DNA of 64,000 bases, taken from the NCBI GenBank assembly GCA_025201845.1, contig MU603945.1, positions 1 to 64,000 of the forward strand, read 5' to 3'. The DNA comes from Martensiomyces pterosporus (lineage: Eukaryota > Kickxellomycota > Kickxellomycetes > Kickxellales > Kickxellaceae). Position numbers and translations under genes: made by a program. This document shows positions 20,327 to 33,501 of this stretch, one piece after another. The notes below the pieces were generated by a model that saw only the letters and a list, made by a program, of their open reading frames with translations, was not told where the DNA came from and searched no databases. The first letter of the stretch is position 1. Every line of letters starts with the position of its first letter.

Positions 20327-22350
20327 TTCAGGCAAAGAAAACAGGAGCTGGCTGAAAGCGACGGTAAGGTATGAAGTCGGAGCAGATCCTTTGGGGCTAG
20401 TCTAAACTGAGTTTGGCGGGCGACAGCGAAACCTGGCGGCAGGTGTTTGCTGGTGGGAGAAGGAAAGCTGGGAGTGAGTGGTAGCAGCAGTGGTAGCAGC
20501 GGCAAGAATTGAATGAATGCGTTGTCTTGTTTGTTTGATGCAGCGAGGGAGAGAGGCAGAGAGAGAAAAGAACACAAAGAAACAGACGCGAGAAAGGGCA
20601 AAGGGAAAGGAAGAACATGCACGGCAGATGTGTGTTTTAAACATGAACGCCTATATGCATTCAATCATGAAGGCGACTCACGCTCACACTTGCGAGAGCA
20701 GCGTTTTCCAGTGTGGCTCCCCCATCTTCGCTCGCCCAATTTATGCACGCTAAAGAAAGGACATGCAAATCGGCCAAAGCTGGAAAGCAAACCGCGAACT
20801 CCCTTTCCAGCGCCCTTCTCTCTGCCGTTGCCGTTGCGCACTGCGCTATGCTGCCCTTTCGCACCTTTGCAGCCGCTCCGTGCTTGTTCCGGGTCCCCTA
20901 TGCTCTCTTCCCAAGGATGCGAGCAGCCCAGGGCGTCGCCGTACACATGAAAACTACAGCGTGCCGCCTATGGCGTCCAGCTTTTGCCTCCTCTTCCAAT
21001 CGATTGCAATCCGGTGCGGCAGGCGTATGCCGCGTGTGCGAAGGTCGCACATGCAGGATTCGTAGACAGCACATGCTCTTTGTGGTCATGTTTCCTTTCT
21101 ACAAACAGCCCCTTTTGCAAGGGCGGGGAAATGTGCATGAGGCACGTAGGCATGGCAGCTCGGCTCAGGTAGTTGCCGAGAGACAGGGCAGATGGCGTCA
21201 CACATACGTGCTCTGTTTGTTCCATAGCAGCTCCCTTTGACCTGGTGCATTCAGCTCCAGGCTAGGCGGTGTCAGCGGCATTCTCAGCGACACCAACCTC
21301 AGGTGCCATTCGCGCTTCATGAGAGCTCCTCTCATCCCCCGCTACACACGTGCTTTCTCTCTGCCAGCAGCACACGTTTTGCGTTTTGCTTTGCAGGAAA
21401 AGCCAATGTGTGTGCTATTCCACAGACATGTACAAATAAACTGGTCACTAGTGAGCACACCGCGCCTACTCATTGCCACGCGCAGCTAGTAAAGCGGAGC
21501 ACATGTGTGCGTATTTATAAACACTGGCACACGCATATATCTCCTTTGCTCCTTTAATTAGCATTAGTATAATACATTATGCCTGTGTCTGCGGATTTCA
21601 TCAGCCGAAGCAGCCGCTGATTTGCTGAGTAGTGTGCTGGTTTGCGAGATTATTATTAGCGACATGGGTGTATACGCTATTCGGTGAATAAGACCTTGCT
21701 GCAATTTCCCTTTTAGGTTATATTGCATTTTCCTAGCAAAGGTGATCAGCAGATGCAAATTAATGCTCCACAAGCACCAGTCCGAGCGCCAGGTAAGAAC
21801 TGGCTGCGAACGCATTCAAATAACTGTACAGAGGAGAACCGAGTAATCAATCAACGCAGGAGCGCATCTCAGTGTCTAATGCTGCGATTAGGCAGCTGCA
21901 GGAGAAGACGGCTGGCAGCTGCAGCATCAGACAGGGAAGAAACACGGTGATGTTTGGTTTGCCGAGCAACGAGTGCACGACGCCAGAACCAGTAGTGTCC
22001 CCTGCCGCAAATTACGGGCAAAAGAAAGATGTAGACAATGGCTGTACTTTTGCCACTCACAATTCATGTCCCCCTCATGCGCAGCTCACCCTTGTTAAGC
22101 GAGGCACACCATGTCTATTTATGTATACTCGGATCCGCACACCTGAGCACAAAGGAAGAATAAACAACATGCAAGTCACGCCCTGCCTTTGTGAGAATTG
22201 CCTGACTGCATTTGGTGTCGTTGTATCGGGACACTAGTATGCGGTTTTTGTAGACATGGCAGGGGAATGCCCACCTGAACAGCGGTCTAATGCCGCAACT
22301 GAGCGAGTCTGGCGAGACGAAGGAGCTGCACACCTGCTTTGCCTTGAAGT

Positions 22351-22364
22351 GTACTCATGAGTAC
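22351..22364. repeat. 14-bp perfect palindrome
   Basis: GTACTCATGAGTAC reads the same on both strands. It may be a dimeric factor site, but a chance origin is possible in a region this long. Confidence 0.4.
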
Positions 22365-23743
22365 GCCAAGTCAAGGCAGGGCCGACCAAGAGAATAAAGC
22401 GGGGTTTGTTAAGTGCTACAAGTCTGCCCCAGTTCCAAGATGAGCCGCGTGTCTGCTCAAGCGCTAGAGCCAAAGCGGCAGACACCATCTGCGGCGTGGT
22501 ATCTGCGGTCTCTCACAGTACGCGAGGCACCACCCCCATTTGTGCTCACCTGGATGTGATGTGAGGTTCGCATCAAGCGGCTTTATGGACACTGCCATGT
22601 AGTCGGCTGATTTCTTGATTTGCTACCCAGCAAACAAAGGCACATGCTGAGAAACTAGCTGGGTTCAGCAGTTTGATGTGCAAATGCGCTTTGTGTGAAC
22701 GCAAACGTACACATGAAACCTGCGTTTTTAAAAAAGAGCAAAGGGCACTGCATGCCACGTTAGAAACACCCAAGTCTCATTGGACGGGCCACATCTGACG
22801 GCAACAAAGTCTTCTATTGTCTTTGTCTATGCATCCGTCCCCTTTTACCAAAGAAAAAACAGCGTGCACGCATTCGCTTTCTGGGGTTTGTGAGTATATG
22901 CACCCGATCGTCGGCGAAAAGCAAAAAGCAGGTGGTCAAAAGGAAGGGGAGGTGTGTGAGGGGACCCTGCACAATGCGTTCTTTCTGCCACAAAGAGAGT
23001 CCTTTGGCAAAAGTCTCGCCTCAGGTCTCACCCGCCACAAAGAATCCGTAGAAAGGGCGCATGGAAGATGATCGGCCGCCACCTCCCATACTACCAGGCA
23101 CATGCGTCCCTCCGTCCTTGCACTATGCAGGCTTCATGCGAGCATGGTGCACCGTCGTTCCTGATTAGCACTCCTTTCTGCTCCTTTGCCACACTGATGT
23201 GGCACATGCATGCTGGCTTTTCTTCGCGAGCCGCCATTGTGCCATTGTAGTCGCTCTGTTACTCCTTCAGGCACTTCGGCCAAGTCGTTCGCAGAAAGCC
23301 TCCACAATGGACACACGGTACATCCAGACGTGCATTCGCCACAGCAGCTGATCCCTGCATGCTGCACCTGCCATTGGCTTTTGCACTAGCCACAGATTCA
23401 ATTGCAATTGCGAACGCAATTAACAAAGTGGCCACTCATTCTGCTGATGTGAGATGCTGCACACAAAAGCCGCGTAGTGTGAAGGCCTGCACTAGAGCGC
23501 ACAGCCCTCGCTATGAGATGGCCTGCACTGGCAGATGGCACCAGCAGCGCCCCTGGCTGCGTGTCTGGTGCATGCAAAAAGTAGGAAAAGTGATTTTCAG
23601 ATATTGTTGGCGAGCGGAGATGCTGCTACGTGTCGAGACACATAGCAGCACAGCCTGCGGAGGATGTGGGGGCAGCAGACATAGCGCCTGCTAGCCCAAG
23701 ATATCGAAAGCTGGCATAGACTGGTACATCGACATATGTGTAG

Positions 23744-24085
23744 AAGTTGCATCTATGAATAGCTGCAACTTGGCATACATGCACCCAGACACGTCTAAAA
23801 ATAGAATAGGTTATTTCCGAGTAGACCATGAACTATTTAGCACCAGCGCGCTTATTTTTAGAACAGAGCTGGTGGGCGGATGGGTGGAATCCTGGCGGAG
23901 ACCAGGATATAAAGTTCCTGTATCCTGGCCGCGTCGAACCTCGTTTGCCTCAGGATAGCTGCCGCTCCTGAGAATAGAGGTGGAGCTTCTATTAATGTCC
24001 GCAAGCGCGGATTGGCTGGGCGCAAGTAAATATAGTTTGGGAGTTGCTGGTCGCGATTATGATCGAGGTTGAGGATAGACCCTCG
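23744..24085. other. Cluster of short inverted repeats; candidate structured RNA or regulatory element
   Basis: Perfect arm pairs: AAGTTGCA/TGCAACTT (23744-23751, 23764-23771), a 10-bp pair TCTAAAAATA/TATTTTTAGA (23794-23803, 23853-23862), CACCAGC/GCTGGTG (23841-23847, 23868-23874), ATCCTGG/CCAGGAT (23889-23895, 23902-23908), CCAGGATA/TATCCTGG (23902-23909, 23921-23928), CTCAGGA/TCCTGAG (23949-23955, 23966-23972), AATAGA/TCTATT (23973-23978, 23988-23993), TCCGC/GCGGA (23998-24002, 24007-24011) and CGAGG/CCTCG (24064-24068, 24081-24085). About half a pair of 7 bp or more would be expected by chance here. I find no motif of RNase P, SRP, U-snRNA or a telomerase template, so the RNA class is open. 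Confidence 0.3.
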
Positions 24086-24381
24086 CTCCGCCCGCTCATC
24101 ATAGACTGGAGGTGAGATTCATAATTCGCTTCGGCGCCGATCGCCATGTGTGGGCGGCGGGCGTGGAATAGACATCAGCAAGTTGCAGCGGCTTTGGGCC
24201 GGCGACGCAAGAGGGGCAATCCCAGCGTGCGATTGACGCGTCCTGCACCCGCTGAGAAGCCGCCGTCTGGCAGTCTGCTGCTCTGTTGCCAGCGCCATGT
24301 AATCAGCGCCTGCATGCCAGCTCGCCAGCACCCAGCAGCTACATGCCGGCCAGGCGAGGGGGGGAGGAGGAAGAAATCAGA

Positions 24382-24451
24382 CAGGCGGGAAGGCAGCAGG
24401 CGGGAAGGCAGCAGGCGGGAAGGCAGCAGGCGGGAAGGCAGCAGGCGGGAA
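24382..24451 (+). repeat. 15-bp minisatellite, 4.7 copies
   Basis: The unit CAGGCGGGAAGGCAG is repeated four times exactly, plus ten bases of a fifth copy. It lies in non-coding DNA about 0.8 kb before the HMG-box gene. Copy number is likely variable between strains. Confidence 0.95.
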
Positions 24452-25284
24452 ATGGTTGGCAGCCGCAGGCAGGCTGGGCATGTGCATTGCATGGGACAGC
24501 GACATTCGCAATTGCGCACTTCAATTGCCAGTGCAGAGCTGGGGCGGGTGTATGCACCCCCGCCTGACCCTGTTTTGCCATGGGTGCGCTCTGGTGCTGG
24601 TTGTTCTCGTGTGTGAACGACTGGCAGGAAGGGAGAGCAGGCAATCCTTTTTTTTTTTTCGCTGCTTGCCCTTCCTTCTCTCGCCTGCTGTTCGTCGCCT
24701 GGGCATCCCAGCCAGAAAACAGCCTAGGGGCACTAAAAAGCGAACGTCGAGGGAGAGGAGGGGGCTGAGGGGGTGGGTAGCAGGCATCCTCTTTGAGTGG
24801 ACCCCTCCCAGCTACAGGCGTGGAGTGCCTTGCACCTTGTGTGGGCATGCCGGTCCTTTTTATTGTGTGTCCTTTGCCAGGGCTCCTTTTCGCATATAAT
24901 TCAACGGCCGCCGCCCCCTCAGCCCTCAACCAATTTTCTCTCATCCACACCACCGGCCTTCCATCCCCACTACCTATTCAGTCCTATTGTACAATCGCAA
25001 AACCACCCACCACCGCCCGCCAGCATTCCTATTCTGCTAATAGCTCTGCTACCCTCAGCACAAGCAATTGTACAGGCCACTCTCCACCTCTGCAGCAGCC
25101 GTGATCACCGCACCCACCTCTGCTATTCTACAATACCAACAGGGCTGGCTTACTTTTTTTTGCTAGGACGCTATCATTCTCCACACTTTTCGCACTTATC
25201 CGCATTGGCAACTTTGGGATTGCCTAAGCAAGCCTGCTCCTACTGGCCCCGTTCACACCAGCCACGTTCTGCTCTATACCAGCA

Positions 25285-26907
25285 ATGGAAAGCCACAACC
25301 ACTTCGCGTATGCAAGCGATCAAACCACCGGACACCACCATGTCTCGGCCATGGGATACTCTTCCATGGGCGCCGCGCAAATGATGGCACCCTTGCCGCT
25401 CCCGCCACAGACCATGCATTCGAGCATCCCGCCACAGGCGCACTTTGCAAATGTGGCGCCTATAAATACCCAGCGCGTCCCCACTCCTCAGCACTACTCC
25501 AAGAGCTCCTCCTCCACTTCGCCTAACATTGTTTACTCCTCCAAAGTCGGACACCAGCCCAACTGCACAGTCTACTGCTACGACAACAACTCGAACATCA
25601 TGGAGCAAAAGGTTCGCCAGTTCTACTCGGCCGATGGCACGTCGTTCATCGAGCACGTACCAGGCCATTGCCTGGTCTTTATCCCCAACAGCACAAACGT
25701 CGACCATGTGCTGCGCGAGCTGCGCAAAGTGCGCCAGCCAAAGCCCCAGCGCAAGCCCAAGGAAAAGTCGACCAAGCCCACCAATGCATTCATAAAGTAC
25801 CGCAACCACAAAATCGAGGAGCTGAAGAGCGTGCACCCTGAAATCAGCCAAACCGACATCTCACGCATGGCTGGCGAGTGCTGGAAGACAGAGAAGGAGG
25901 AAGTCAAGGGCATCTTCCGCAGGCAGTACATGGAGGAGAAGCGCATCTACGACATGAACAAGGCAAAGCGCGCACGCCATGAGAGCGAGGCTTGCTCGGA
26001 CACCGACGTGAACTCGGACACTCAGAGCACATCCTCCCACCACACCAACGTGTCCACTGCCTCGCGCGCAGTGCCCCACGGCACCGACACCACAGGGCTG
26101 AGCCTTGGTCTTGGTTTTGGTCTGGGAGGCTATGACGGCCCTGCTGGATTCAACCCGTCCAGGCGCCGCAGCCACACCCTGCCGTCTGGGGGCTTCACCC
26201 GCTCCAGCACCAAGCGCCGCATCTCTCAGGAGCTCCGCAAACACCTTGCTAGCAAGAACAACGCCGCATACATCACCGCCGCAGCCACAGCCAGCGCGCA
26301 GACAGAGCAGGCTGAGACGCAGAAGCAGCCCAGCTACGAGTTCACTTTCACGCCTCCCCAGATTGAGAACGGCTCAACCATGAGCTCCGTCTCTGGAAGC
26401 CCATACCTCGGCAGCAACGTCTCGCCACTGGTCATGCCCATCAACCCGGGATTCCCCATCTCTGACTTTACCACCTCGACATCGGGCTCGATGGCCTCTG
26501 CTGACGGAGCCCCGAGCATCAGCCACCACCACACCCGCTCCCTGACCAACATCCCGACGGGGCTCACGGTTGACACCACCTCCTTTGCTAGCCAGGCTGA
26601 CGGCTTCGAGGCGTTCACCCCTGACCACGAGGGCTTGACTAGCAGCCTTGTCGATGCGGGCATTGCCGCTGGCCTGTCGATGATGAACACCACCAGCATG
26701 ACGGCTCTGTCGAACGAGGCCATCAGCGCCAGTGTCGATGGCACCTCGCCGTTCCTTGTTGACACCTCTGCCTCTGTGATGACCACCAATGCGCTGAGCA
26801 GCGGCTACCTCACAACCGACACCCCTCCGCTTGTCTCTAACGTCAACACCTGGCCACTGACGCATGCGTACAGCATGGTGTCCGACAACACCATTGTCCC
26901 GCAGTAA
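25285..26907 (+). CDS. HMG-box transcription factor (MATA/SOX type)
   Basis: Single exon, 540 aa. The N-terminus is rich in His, Met and Ser. Residues ~93-150 (VYCYDNNSNIMEQKV... ending in CLVFIPNS) form a conserved-looking block ahead of the HMG box. The box spans about 160-235: KPTNAFIKYRNHKIEELKSVHPEISQTDISRMAGECWKT..., with the PxNAFIxYR start and the central W of sequence-specific MATA-type boxes. The rest is Ser/Thr-rich and low complexity, with a basic patch (PSRRRSHTLPSGG). It should be a nuclear regulator binding the minor groove. Fungal relatives include mating-type and Ste11/Rox1-like factors; the neighbours RVB2 and OYE do not match the Mucoromycota sex locus (transporter and RNA helicase), so a mating role is not supported here. 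Confidence 0.88.
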   Translation: MESHNHFAYASDQTTGHHHVSAMGYSSMGAAQMMAPLPLPPQTMHSSIPPQAHFANVAPINTQRVPTPQHYSKSSSSTSPNIVYSSKVGHQPNCTVYCYDNNSNIMEQKVRQFYSADGTSFIEHVPGHCLVFIPNSTNVDHVLRELRKVRQPKPQRKPKEKSTKPTNAFIKYRNHKIEELKSVHPEISQTDISRMAGECWKTEKEEVKGIFRRQYMEEKRIYDMNKAKRARHESEACSDTDVNSDTQSTSSHHTNVSTASRAVPHGTDTTGLSLGLGFGLGGYDGPAGFNPSRRRSHTLPSGGFTRSSTKRRISQELRKHLASKNNAAYITAAATASAQTEQAETQKQPSYEFTFTPPQIENGSTMSSVSGSPYLGSNVSPLVMPINPGFPISDFTTSTSGSMASADGAPSISHHHTRSLTNIPTGLTVDTTSFASQADGFEAFTPDHEGLTSSLVDAGIAAGLSMMNTTSMTALSNEAISASVDGTSPFLVDTSASVMTTNALSSGYLTTDTPPLVSNVNTWPLTHAYSMVSDNTIVPQ

Positions 26908-27474
26908 AGGCCTCGCTCGGGCACTAGACACCTTGAAAACACCTACAGCTATAGACCGCAAGCACTGCAAACCCCCTGTACTTATTCCTCCCTCCCTTCG
27001 TCGGTACTTTCTCCGCCCTGTCTGGCACGATCGCCTCTCGCCCATGTAATATTCTCTCTATTTTCTTGCATTCTCTCTTTGGCTTTCAGCTTCCATTTTA
27101 AACAACCAGCCTCATTTTTCTTTCTTTCTATTTACTCTGTCGAAACAAGTGCCAATCTCCATGTAATGTTTGCTTGCTGCATGCCAAGATCCTTCATCGA
27201 TCCACACCCAAAAGAGCATGCATCCTGTTTGCTGTGTTCTGCGTCCATCATTGTTAGTCTTATTGTGATGTGCGTGCTTCTGACACCACTGCAACGTCTA
27301 TCAATTGAAGCACTGCTAGTGCGTCCTATTTTACGACACGCCAACGCTGGAAGAGCGATGAGCAGCAGCGGCACACGGAACATGTAGTAAAAAAAACGCT
27401 CAGGATAAAAAAAGAGGAAATCTGCAGAAAAAGCAAGCAACAGCCTACAAGCAAGCGCGTGCAGAGTGCGAAAC
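26908..27474. other. Convergent 3' region of the HMG-box gene and RVB2
   Basis: 567 bp holding the terminators of two genes that face each other. TC-rich stretches lie at about 27040-27130 and a short A-run at about 27391-27396. No gene seen. Confidence 0.55.
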
Positions 27475-30379
<2,905 letters not shown>

Positions 30380-31239
30380 TTCTTGTAGCTTTGCGAGTAT
30401 GGCGGAAAAATATAAATGTGTAAATGAAAAGGGCTTGAATAATAAACAAAAGGCAAAGAGCGTAAAGCTTGCGTGACACGCCAAATTTTTTAGCTGCATC
30501 AGAAACGGCGGCCTGTAATCCCTGCGTGATCCTGATCACTGACCACAACTTCTGCGGTGGTAGCCTGTGCCTGGATGTACCGCCAGATCCAGCCTGCATT
30601 TCTCCTGCCACCTCTAGCTTGTGCGGCTCTGAACACACACTACAGGAGGAGCGCGAATTGGCTCGCTTATCTGTGAGATCATTTGTGGGTGTGGTAACCA
30701 GGTGGACTGCGCATTGCTCTTTTTTCTTGCACTTCCCAAAACCCTGCGCCAGCTACAACTCCAACAGATGCTGTTACCTGCCGGTTCAGTAGTAGTAATC
30801 ACATTCGCAGCTGCTGAGCGTCAATTGCAATCAGCTCCGTGGCCAAGCAGTTGGCCAGTGTCCATGGATTACTATTAGCGTGCGCTGACAAATGTTCTTA
30901 AACCTGAGCGACGTCTCTGTGATGCTTGTAGCTACTTTCCAAGCTTGATGAGAACTAGAATTGTATTACTAATACTCGAAAATATCTTTTTTTGGGAATC
31001 AAAGTGCGCAGCAATCTTGCGGAGTCAAATGAGGAGCGGAGGGCAAAGGGTGCATATTTGTGCCAAGTGCTCGTTTGTGGGTAGGTTGCTGAATAACGCC
31101 ATATATGCATGTCATTCGCACCTTTTCCACACAGCCTGTACTTGGGTATAAAACCCCCCAGCCACTCTCTTCTCCTTTGAACTTGAACAACGAAACACAT
31201 GCACCCTCGCCATTGCTTTTTGTTAGCCATCACACTCAA
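30380..31239. other. Divergent promoter region RVB2 / OYE
   Basis: 860 bp between two genes reading apart. The OYE side has a TATA box at 31147. Open frames on either strand are short and unsupported. Confidence 0.5.
31147..31154 (+). promoter_or_regulatory. TATA box of the OYE gene at 31240
   Basis: TATAAAAC lies 86 bases before the ATG and is followed by a CT-rich leader. The left-edge paralogue has the same arrangement. Confidence 0.6.
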
Positions 31240-31951
31240 ATGTCGCCTATCGCCTCTAAACCAAGCGAGTACTTCCTCGACCAGAGCCCATCTCCCGGAA
31301 CAGTAGTTGATGCTACTGCCTCTGAAGTCGCCGAAGGATTCGCAAAGGCAGAAAATACATCTGGCCCTCTTCCCAAGCTCTTCCAGCCCCTCAAGATCCG
31401 CGATGTCACAGCCAAGAACCGTCTGTGGGTCAGCCCCATGTGCATGTACTCGGCTGAGGATGGCTTTACCACGGACTTCCACTTTGCTCACTACAGCCAG
31501 TTCGCCACGCATGGTGCTGGTCTGATCATGGTCGAGGCCACTGGCGTCACCCCCGAGGGCCGCATCACTCCAAACTGCCTGGGTCTGTGGAAGGACGAGC
31601 AGATCGACGGTCTGCGCCGCATTGTCAACCACCTCCACAAATACGGTGCTGTCGCAGGAATCCAGCTTGGTCATGCTGGCCGCAAGGCCAGCACCATCCC
31701 GCTCCATCTGTACGGCACTCGTCCGGGATTCAAGACAGAAGCCAGTGAGGGTGGGTGGCCCGAAGAGGTCTATGGGCCATCGGCCATCGCCTACGACGAG
31801 GACCACTGGACCCCCAAGGAGCTGACCATCGAGGGCATCCACAGGATTCAGCAGGCGTTCGTTGATGCTGCCGAGCGTGCTGGCAAGGCAGGCTTCGACG
31901 TCATTGAGCTTCATGGTGCACACGGATACCTCATTACCGAGTTCCTCTCGC
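31240..31951 (+). CDS. Class III Old Yellow Enzyme (YqjM-like), 5' part, cut by assembly gap
   Basis: The ATG at 31240 (MSPIASKPSEYF) opens 237 codons up to the run of N. After a ~45-residue leader comes PLKIRDVTAKNR, then SPMCMYS with the redox-tuning Cys of class III OYEs, EATGVTPEGRITPNCLG, GIQLGHAGRK and the substrate/FMN motif HGAHGYL just before the gap. The enzyme should bind FMN and reduce activated C=C bonds with NAD(P)H. Its last 382 bases are nearly identical to the first 382 after the gap, so this and the next entry probably belong to one gene of 412 codons plus stop. An N-terminal extension relative to bacterial YqjM is shared with the left-edge copy. Confidence 0.9.
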
Positions 31952-32176
31952 NNNNNNNNNNNNNNNNNNNNNNNNNNNNNNNNNNNNNNNNNNNNNNNNN
32001 NNNNNNNNNNNNNNNNNNNNNNNNNNNNNNNNNNNNNNNNNNNNNNNNNNNNNNNNNNNNNNNNNNNNNNNNNNNNNNNNNNNNNNNNNNNNNNNNNNNN
32101 NNNNNNNNNNNNNNNNNNNNNNNNNNNNNNNNNNNNNNNNNNNNNNNNNNNNNNNNNNNNNNNNNNNNNNNNNNNN
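31952..32176. other. Assembly gap (225 N)
   Basis: A run of N lies inside the OYE gene. The flanking contig ends overlap by 382 bp (31570-31951 versus 32177-32558) with two differences that I can see, both synonymous. Confidence 0.99.
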
Positions 32177-33085
32177 CCAAACTGCCTGGGTCTGTGGAAG
32201 GACGAGCAGATCGACGGTCTGCGCCGCATTGTCAACCACCTCCACAAATACGGTGCTGTCGCAGGAATCCAGCTTGGTCATGCTGGCCGCAAGGCCAGCA
32301 CAATCCCGCTCCATCTGTACGGCACTCGTCCGGGATTCAAGACGGAAGCCAGTGAGGGTGGGTGGCCCGAAGAGGTCTATGGGCCATCGGCCATCGCCTA
32401 CGACGAGGACCACTGGACCCCCAAGGAGCTGACCATCGAGGGCATCCACAGGATTCAGCAGGCGTTCGTTGATGCTGCCGAGCGTGCTGGCAAGGCAGGC
32501 TTCGACGTCATTGAGCTTCATGGTGCACACGGATACCTCATTACCGAGTTCCTCTCGCCACTCTCCAACCAGCGCACTGACAAGTACGGTGGATCGCTTG
32601 AGAACCGCACCCAATTCCTCCTTGAGATTGTCCGTGATGTGCGCAAGGTGTGGCCTGAGGAGAAGCCGCTGTTTGTGCGTGTTTCTGCTACGGAGTGGGT
32701 CGAGGACGGCGGGTGGAGTATCAACGATACTGTCGCCCTTGCCAAGGCTCTTGTCAACGAGGGGGTCGACCTCCTCGACTGCTCGTCTGGCGGCAACATC
32801 GATAGCCAGGCCATTCCGGTGGCCCCTGGATACCAGGTCCCGTTCGCCACCCAGGTCAAGGAGAATGTCCCTGGTCTCCTGACAGCCGGCGTTGGGCTGA
32901 TCACAGGTGGAGCACAGGCGAATGACATCCTTGAAGAGGACAAGGCCGACGCGGTGTTCAGTGCCCGCGCATTCCTCAGGAATCCGGCCCTTGCTCTTAC
33001 TGCAGCGCACGAGCTTGGTGTCAACATCAAGTGGGCACACCAATACGAGCGCGGACGCCCAAAGACAAGACATACCTTTGCCTAA
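32177..33085 (+). CDS. Class III Old Yellow Enzyme, 3' part after the gap
   Basis: The frame opens at PNCLGLWKDEQ directly after the N run, repeats the residues seen before the gap, then goes on to the C-terminus: HGAHGYLITEFLSPLSNQRTDKYGG, FVRVSATEW, DLLDCSSGG, a GVGLITGG-type phosphate-binding segment, and the end YERGRPKTRHTFA. No start codon or promoter belongs to this part. If merged with the piece at 31240 through the overlap, length and domain content match the intact OYE at 43382 (415 aa). The alternative is a second tandem copy whose 5' half lies in an under-sized gap. Confidence 0.88.
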   Translation, partial: PNCLGLWKDEQIDGLRRIVNHLHKYGAVAGIQLGHAGRKASTIPLHLYGTRPGFKTEASEGGWPEEVYGPSAIAYDEDHWTPKELTIEGIHRIQQAFVDAAERAGKAGFDVIELHGAHGYLITEFLSPLSNQRTDKYGGSLENRTQFLLEIVRDVRKVWPEEKPLFVRVSATEWVEDGGWSINDTVALAKALVNEGVDLLDCSSGGNIDSQAIPVAPGYQVPFATQVKENVPGLLTAGVGLITGGAQANDILEEDKADAVFSARAFLRNPALALTAAHELGVNIKWAHQYERGRPKTRHTFA

Positions 33086-33501
33086 GGCTGTTGTGGTGTG
33101 ATTTACGCAGCCATGTCGCTGCAAAGACTAGTGCACATGCCATTAAGCGGAGCAGCCTTCGAAGTGGATGCTCTTTTCTGTGACTTATTTATCTCTTGGC
33201 AGGTTGCTCCCAACTGGGAAATAAAGTTGCTCAGCTATTGTCTGTGGCCTGAACCTGAAAGCAGCTGCTGAAAACACACCCGCCTGCTCCTTTTATATGC
33301 CTCAGCAAGCCAGAATCACAAGCATGAACGTCGCACATGCCTCCATCACAGTAGTCTAGAGCTTTACTATCTTGTTCACACGATAACTTTTTTATTTTAA
33401 TTATTTATTGAAAACGATACCCACATATCATCTCTTCAATTGCAAGCACCACATACACTGTATTCCACAGATAACACCAGCGAATACGCTGGGATGCTAG
33501 C
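33086..33501. other. Convergent 3' region of OYE and ORC1
   Basis: 416 bp with an AT-rich patch at about 33388-33412 that suits 3' end formation. No gene seen. Confidence 0.5.

Larger units (their letters stand above)
20327..25284. other. 5-kb gene-poor region upstream of the HMG-box gene
   Basis: No recognised protein family, tRNA or rRNA is visible. The part near 20450-20620 is purine-rich on the plus strand. Noted inside: a 14-bp palindrome (22351), a cluster of inverted repeats (23744-24085), a 15-bp minisatellite (24382), a T-run at about 24648, and CT/CA-rich sequence at 24940-25250 leading to the HMG start. Many open frames of 60-200 codons exist but start at odd codons and lack splice support. 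Confidence 0.5.

Noticed and set aside
20314..20664. 116-codon minus-strand frame, Pro/Leu/Ser-rich
   Set aside because: Created by a pyrimidine-rich tract upstream of the TATA box; low complexity in all frames, likely promoter DNA.
21762..22237. Possible two-exon gene: ATG at 21762, GTAAGAAC donor at 21791, acceptor before 21859, continuing SVSNAAIRQLQEKT
   Set aside because: The splice sites are good and ten residues before plus about eighteen after look helical (BLOC1S1-like at a stretch), but the rest of the frame looks non-coding and no further exon fits. Too weak to annotate.
24146..24953. 156-codon plus-strand and 204-codon minus-strand frames over the minisatellite
   Set aside because: Their length comes from the 15-bp repeat, which is open in several frames; residues are simple REGSR/AGRQQ/PACCL repeats.
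32177..33085. A second complete OYE gene in tandem after the gap
   Set aside because: This part lacks a start and promoter, and its first 382 bases duplicate the end of the left contig; one gene with an assembly overlap is simpler.
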